Shown here in pieces: positions 6,254 to 8,495 of a DNA stretch of 8,495 bases; the first letter of the stretch is position 1, and every line of letters begins with the position of its first letter. The notes beneath the pieces were generated by a model that had not been told where the DNA came from, ran no database searches, and saw only the letters and a list, made by a program, of their open reading frames with translations. Source of the stretch: Paracoccaceae bacterium (GTDB lineage Bacteria; Pseudomonadota; Alphaproteobacteria; Rhodobacterales; Rhodobacteraceae). The translations under genes were made by a program, and so were the position numbers. Where the stretch lies: assembly GCA_024304875.1 (NCBI GenBank), contig JAMWZF010000120.1, positions 1 to 8,495 of the forward strand, in the 5' to 3' direction.

Positions 6254-7558
6254 ATGGAACTCCTCCCCCTCTCGGCCATCCTGCTCGTCACCCTCTTCGG
6301 CTGCCTCGCCCTCGGCCTCTGGGTCGGCTTCTCGCTCATCACCGTCGGCCTTGTCGCCATGGTGCTGGCCACCCCCGCCCCGGCGGGCGCGGTTTTCGCG
6401 ACCAAGGCCTGGGCCTCGCTCAACATCTGGGACCTCACGGCCCTGCCGATGTTCATCTGGATGGGCGAGATCCTGTTCCGATCGCGCCTGTCGTCGGACA
6501 TGTTTCGCGGCCTCGCCCCCTTCACCCGGCGGCTCCCCGGCGGTCTCCTCCACGTCAACATCATCGGCTGCGCCCTCTTCGCCGCCGTCTCGGGGTCGTC
6601 CGCCGCCACGACGGCGACGGTCGGCAAGATGTCCCTGCCGGAACTCAAGGCCCGCGGCTACGACGACCGCATGGCCATCGGCACCCTCGCCGGGTCCGGC
6701 ACCTTCGGCTTCCTGATCCCGCCCTCGATCATCCTGATCGTCTACGGCGCGGCCACCGAGCAGAGCATCGCGCGGCTCTTCCTCGCCGGTGTCCTGCCGG
6801 GGCTCATGCTGGCGGCAATGTTCGGCGGCTACACGATGCTCTGGTCGCTAATGAACAAACATCGGACGCCGGAACCCGATCCAAGCGTCTCTTTCGTTGA
6901 AAAACTGAAAGCGGCCGCCCTCCTCCTCCCAACCGTCCTGCTCATCGTCGCCGTCATCGGGTCGATCTACGCGGGGCTCGCCTCGCCCACCGAGGCGGCC
7001 GTCGTCGGCGTCGTCGGCGCGCTGGTCATCTCTGGTCTGACCGGGGGCATCGACCGGCAAGGCGCATGGGAGTCGCTGCGCGGCGCCGCCATGACCTCCT
7101 GCATGATCGCCTTCATCCTCGCCGGGGCGGCCTTCCTCACCGGCGCGATGGGCTACACCGGCATCCCGCGGACCCTCGCGGCCTGGATCGGGCAGCAGGA
7201 CCTGTCGCAATACGCGCTCCTCGCCGCGCTGCTGGTCTTCTTCATCGTGCTGGGGTTCTTCCTCGACGGGATCTCCATCGTCGTCCTCACCGTCTCGGTC
7301 ATCCTGCCGATGGTCATGGCGGCGGGGATCGACCCGATCTGGTTCGGCGTCTTCCTCGTCCTCGTGGTCGAGATGAGCCAGATCACCCCGCCCGTCGGCT
7401 TCAACCTCTTCGTGCTGCAAAGCATCACCGGCAAGGACATCTTCACCGTCGCCAGATACGCCCTGCCCTTCTTCCTGCTGCTGGTCGCGGCCACGGTGCT
7501 GCTCACGGCCTTCCCCCAGATCGCCCTCTGGCTCCCCTCGACGATGAGCGCGCGATGA
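6254..7558 (+). CDS. dctM: TRAP transporter large permease subunit (DctM)
   Basis: A 434-residue multi-helix inner-membrane subunit that forms the ion-coupled transport pathway. It is the normal length for DctM. Family motifs are clear: ALPMFIWMGEILFRS (63-77), ALFAAVSGSSAATTATVG (107-124), GTFGFLIPPSIILIVYGAATEQSI (149-172), LGFFLDGISIVVLT (333-346) and EMSQITPPVGFNLFVLQ (373-389). The two Gly/Ser-Pro-rich re-entrant hairpins expected of the family are the second to third and the last of these. The start is the ATG at 6254, one base after the dctQ stop, with GGGAGG (6240-6245) eight bases upstream inside dctQ. Its stop TGA overlaps the next gene's ATG (ATGA). A short segment encoding about residues 198-220, a loop between membrane helices, has looser, more AT-rich codons than the rest of the gene. 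Confidence 0.95.
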   Translation: MELLPLSAILLVTLFGCLALGLWVGFSLITVGLVAMVLATPAPAGAVFATKAWASLNIWDLTALPMFIWMGEILFRSRLSSDMFRGLAPFTRRLPGGLLHVNIIGCALFAAVSGSSAATTATVGKMSLPELKARGYDDRMAIGTLAGSGTFGFLIPPSIILIVYGAATEQSIARLFLAGVLPGLMLAAMFGGYTMLWSLMNKHRTPEPDPSVSFVEKLKAAALLLPTVLLIVAVIGSIYAGLASPTEAAVVGVVGALVISGLTGGIDRQGAWESLRGAAMTSCMIAFILAGAAFLTGAMGYTGIPRTLAAWIGQQDLSQYALLAALLVFFIVLGFFLDGISIVVLTVSVILPMVMAAGIDPIWFGVFLVLVVEMSQITPPVGFNLFVLQSITGKDIFTVARYALPFFLLLVAATVLLTAFPQIALWLPSTMSAR

Positions 7559-8073
7559 GCGAGCGCAAGGACATCGGCCCCGTCGTCTCCTCGGCGCACC
7601 TCGCCGACAGCGCCCTGCCGCCCCTGTCCGAGGTGGAATTCGCGGTGACGATGATGAACAATGCCTACCACCGATGGATGGTGCGCTGCATGACGGCGGC
7701 CGGGGGGCCGGCGATGGCGCCGCTCGAGGTGCTGATCCTTCACCTCGTCCACCACAAGGGCCGGGCCAAGACCCTCGCCGACGTCTGCCTGATCCTCAAC
7801 ATCGAGGACACGCACCTGGCCAACTACGCGATCAAGAAGCTGACCCAGGCGGGGCTCCTGAAGGCGGGCAGGAAGGGCAAGGAAAAGACGGTGGAGATCA
7901 CCGAGGCGGGCGCCGCCCTCTGCACCCGCTACCGCGAAGTGCGCGAGGCCCTGCTGGTCCGCGCCGCCCGGCAGCTGGGGCACGACCCCGAGGACATCAG
8001 CCGCGTCGCCTCGCTGCTGCGCGCCCTGTCGGGCAGCTACGATCAGGCCGCCCGCGCCGCGGCGGCGCTGTGA
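7555..8073 (+). CDS. MarR-like winged-helix transcriptional regulator
   Basis: A 172-residue soluble protein with a winged helix-turn-helix of the MarR type. After a roughly 25-residue polar N-terminus, helix 1 is EVEFAVTMMNNAYHRWMVRCMTAAG (about 26-50). The DNA-binding core follows: MAPLEVLILHLVHHKGRAKTLADVCLILNI (about 54-83), a recognition helix EDTHLANYAIKKLTQAGLL (84-102), and a basic wing KAGRKGKEKTVEITEAG (103-119). A C-terminal helix (about 122-167) would serve dimerisation. The ATG at 7555 overlaps the dctM stop and has no good Shine-Dalgarno, so translation is probably coupled to dctM. Lying inside the operon, it is the natural candidate to bind the dyad at 4537-4554 and control both the TRAP operon and the oxoprolinase, with the imported compound or its product as effector. 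The family is well supported; target and effector are inferred. Confidence 0.85.
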   Translation: MSERKDIGPVVSSAHLADSALPPLSEVEFAVTMMNNAYHRWMVRCMTAAGGPAMAPLEVLILHLVHHKGRAKTLADVCLILNIEDTHLANYAIKKLTQAGLLKAGRKGKEKTVEITEAGAALCTRYREVREALLVRAARQLGHDPEDISRVASLLRALSGSYDQAARAAAAL

Positions 8074-8495
8074 CGCTCACCTCTCCCGGCCCCGCGGCGG
8101 CCATTGCCGGACAAGGCCGCTGGATCCTGATCGCGGGACTCGCCGTCGGCCTCGCCTCGCCCGCCGCCGCAGACGTGATCCGGCCGCTGGTCGGTCCCGT
8201 GGTCGTCGTCCTGCTGTTCCTCGCCATGCTGCGGATCGGACCCGCTGCGCTGCACCTGAGCCGGGCCGAGGTCCTCCGGGCGACCGGCCGCGCCGCGATC
8301 TGGCAACTTGCCTTGCCGTTCGGGGCCGCACTGGCCCTTCTGGCCGCCGGGATGCTCGACCGGCCCTTCGCCCTGGGCGTCGTCCTGATCCTCGCCGCCG
8401 CGCCGATCACGGGCGCCGCGCACCTGACGGTGATGACCGGCGGCGACCCGGCCCTGGCCCTCCGCCAGACGGTGATCGGCACCCTCCTCCTGCCG
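8070..8495 (+). CDS. BASS/SBF-like multi-pass membrane transporter, N-terminal part (runs off the right edge)
   Basis: An open frame from a GTG at 8070 that overlaps the preceding stop by four bases (GTGA) and continues without a stop through the window edge, 142 codons. It has strong G/C third positions. Hydrophobic segments lie at about 18-34, 36-56, 75-96 and 99-115. The layout resembles the first half of bile acid:sodium symporter family proteins: PLVGPVVVVLLFLAMLRIG (helix 2), WQLALPFGAALALLAAG (helix 3), then APITGAAHLTVMTGGDPALALRQTVIGTLLLP, which matches the family's conserved APITG...GGD.AL pattern. Membrane topology is clear; the family call is moderate because the second half is missing. 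Its stop-start overlap makes it part of the TRAP operon, where it could export a product or provide a second uptake route. No Shine-Dalgarno is evident, so translation is probably coupled. Confidence 0.7.
   Translation, partial: MTLTSPGPAAAIAGQGRWILIAGLAVGLASPAAADVIRPLVGPVVVVLLFLAMLRIGPAALHLSRAEVLRATGRAAIWQLALPFGAALALLAAGMLDRPFALGVVLILAAAPITGAAHLTVMTGGDPALALRQTVIGTLLLP

Noticed and set aside
5611..6648. Minus-strand open frame opposite dctQ and the start of dctM
   Set aside because: It is antisense to clear TRAP permease genes, and its charged, repetitive composition (Gly, Asp, Arg, Glu, Gln) mirrors the hydrophobic codons on the other strand.

Overview
The window is uniformly GC-rich with a strong preference for G or C at third codon positions. 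Its gene content is a PhaR-type polyhydroxyalkanoate regulator, a TRAP transporter with a separate DctQ and DctM, and a full-length 5-oxoprolinase-type enzyme. This suggests an alphaproteobacterium, most likely of the Rhodobacteraceae (roseobacter/Paracoccus-like). That placement is an inference from gene types and base composition, not from a marker gene.

Layout. At the left edge, positions 1-42 hold the first 14 codons of an unidentified minus-strand gene. Next comes phaR (163-732, minus), the regulator of PHA storage-granule synthesis, with a GTG start behind a strong Shine-Dalgarno. A very good intrinsic terminator (785-829) separates phaR from the large minus-strand gene 836-4459. That gene encodes a 1207-residue fused HyuA-HyuB protein of the ATP-dependent hydantoinase/5-oxoprolinase family. 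A 189-bp divergent intergenic region (4460-4648) contains an AT-rich island with a perfect 18-bp dyad overlapping a consensus -35 box. Reading rightwards from it are a tripartite TRAP transporter (dctP 4649-5626, dctQ 5692-6252, dctM 6254-7558), a MarR-type winged-helix regulator (7555-8073) and the start of a BASS/SBF-like multi-pass membrane protein (8070 to the right edge). After dctP/dctQ the spacing is 1 bp or a 4-bp overlap, so this looks like one operon. A 12-bp hairpin sits in the only real gap, between dctP and dctQ.

Working model (inference). The TRAP system imports a carboxylated solute and the divergent cytoplasmic enzyme opens a cyclic amide with ATP. By family, 5-oxo-L-proline to L-glutamate is the default reaction, with hydantoins or other lactams as alternatives. 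The MarR-like protein encoded in the operon is the natural candidate to bind the dyad between the two arms. The role of the BASS-like protein is unknown; it could be a second importer or an exporter. The phaR segment appears functionally unrelated and is insulated by the terminator. Nothing mobile, no CRISPR array and no RNA gene was seen. The unusual points are the regulatory architecture of the divergent region, the dctP-dctQ hairpin, and the coupling of a second transporter-like gene to a TRAP/oxoprolinase locus.
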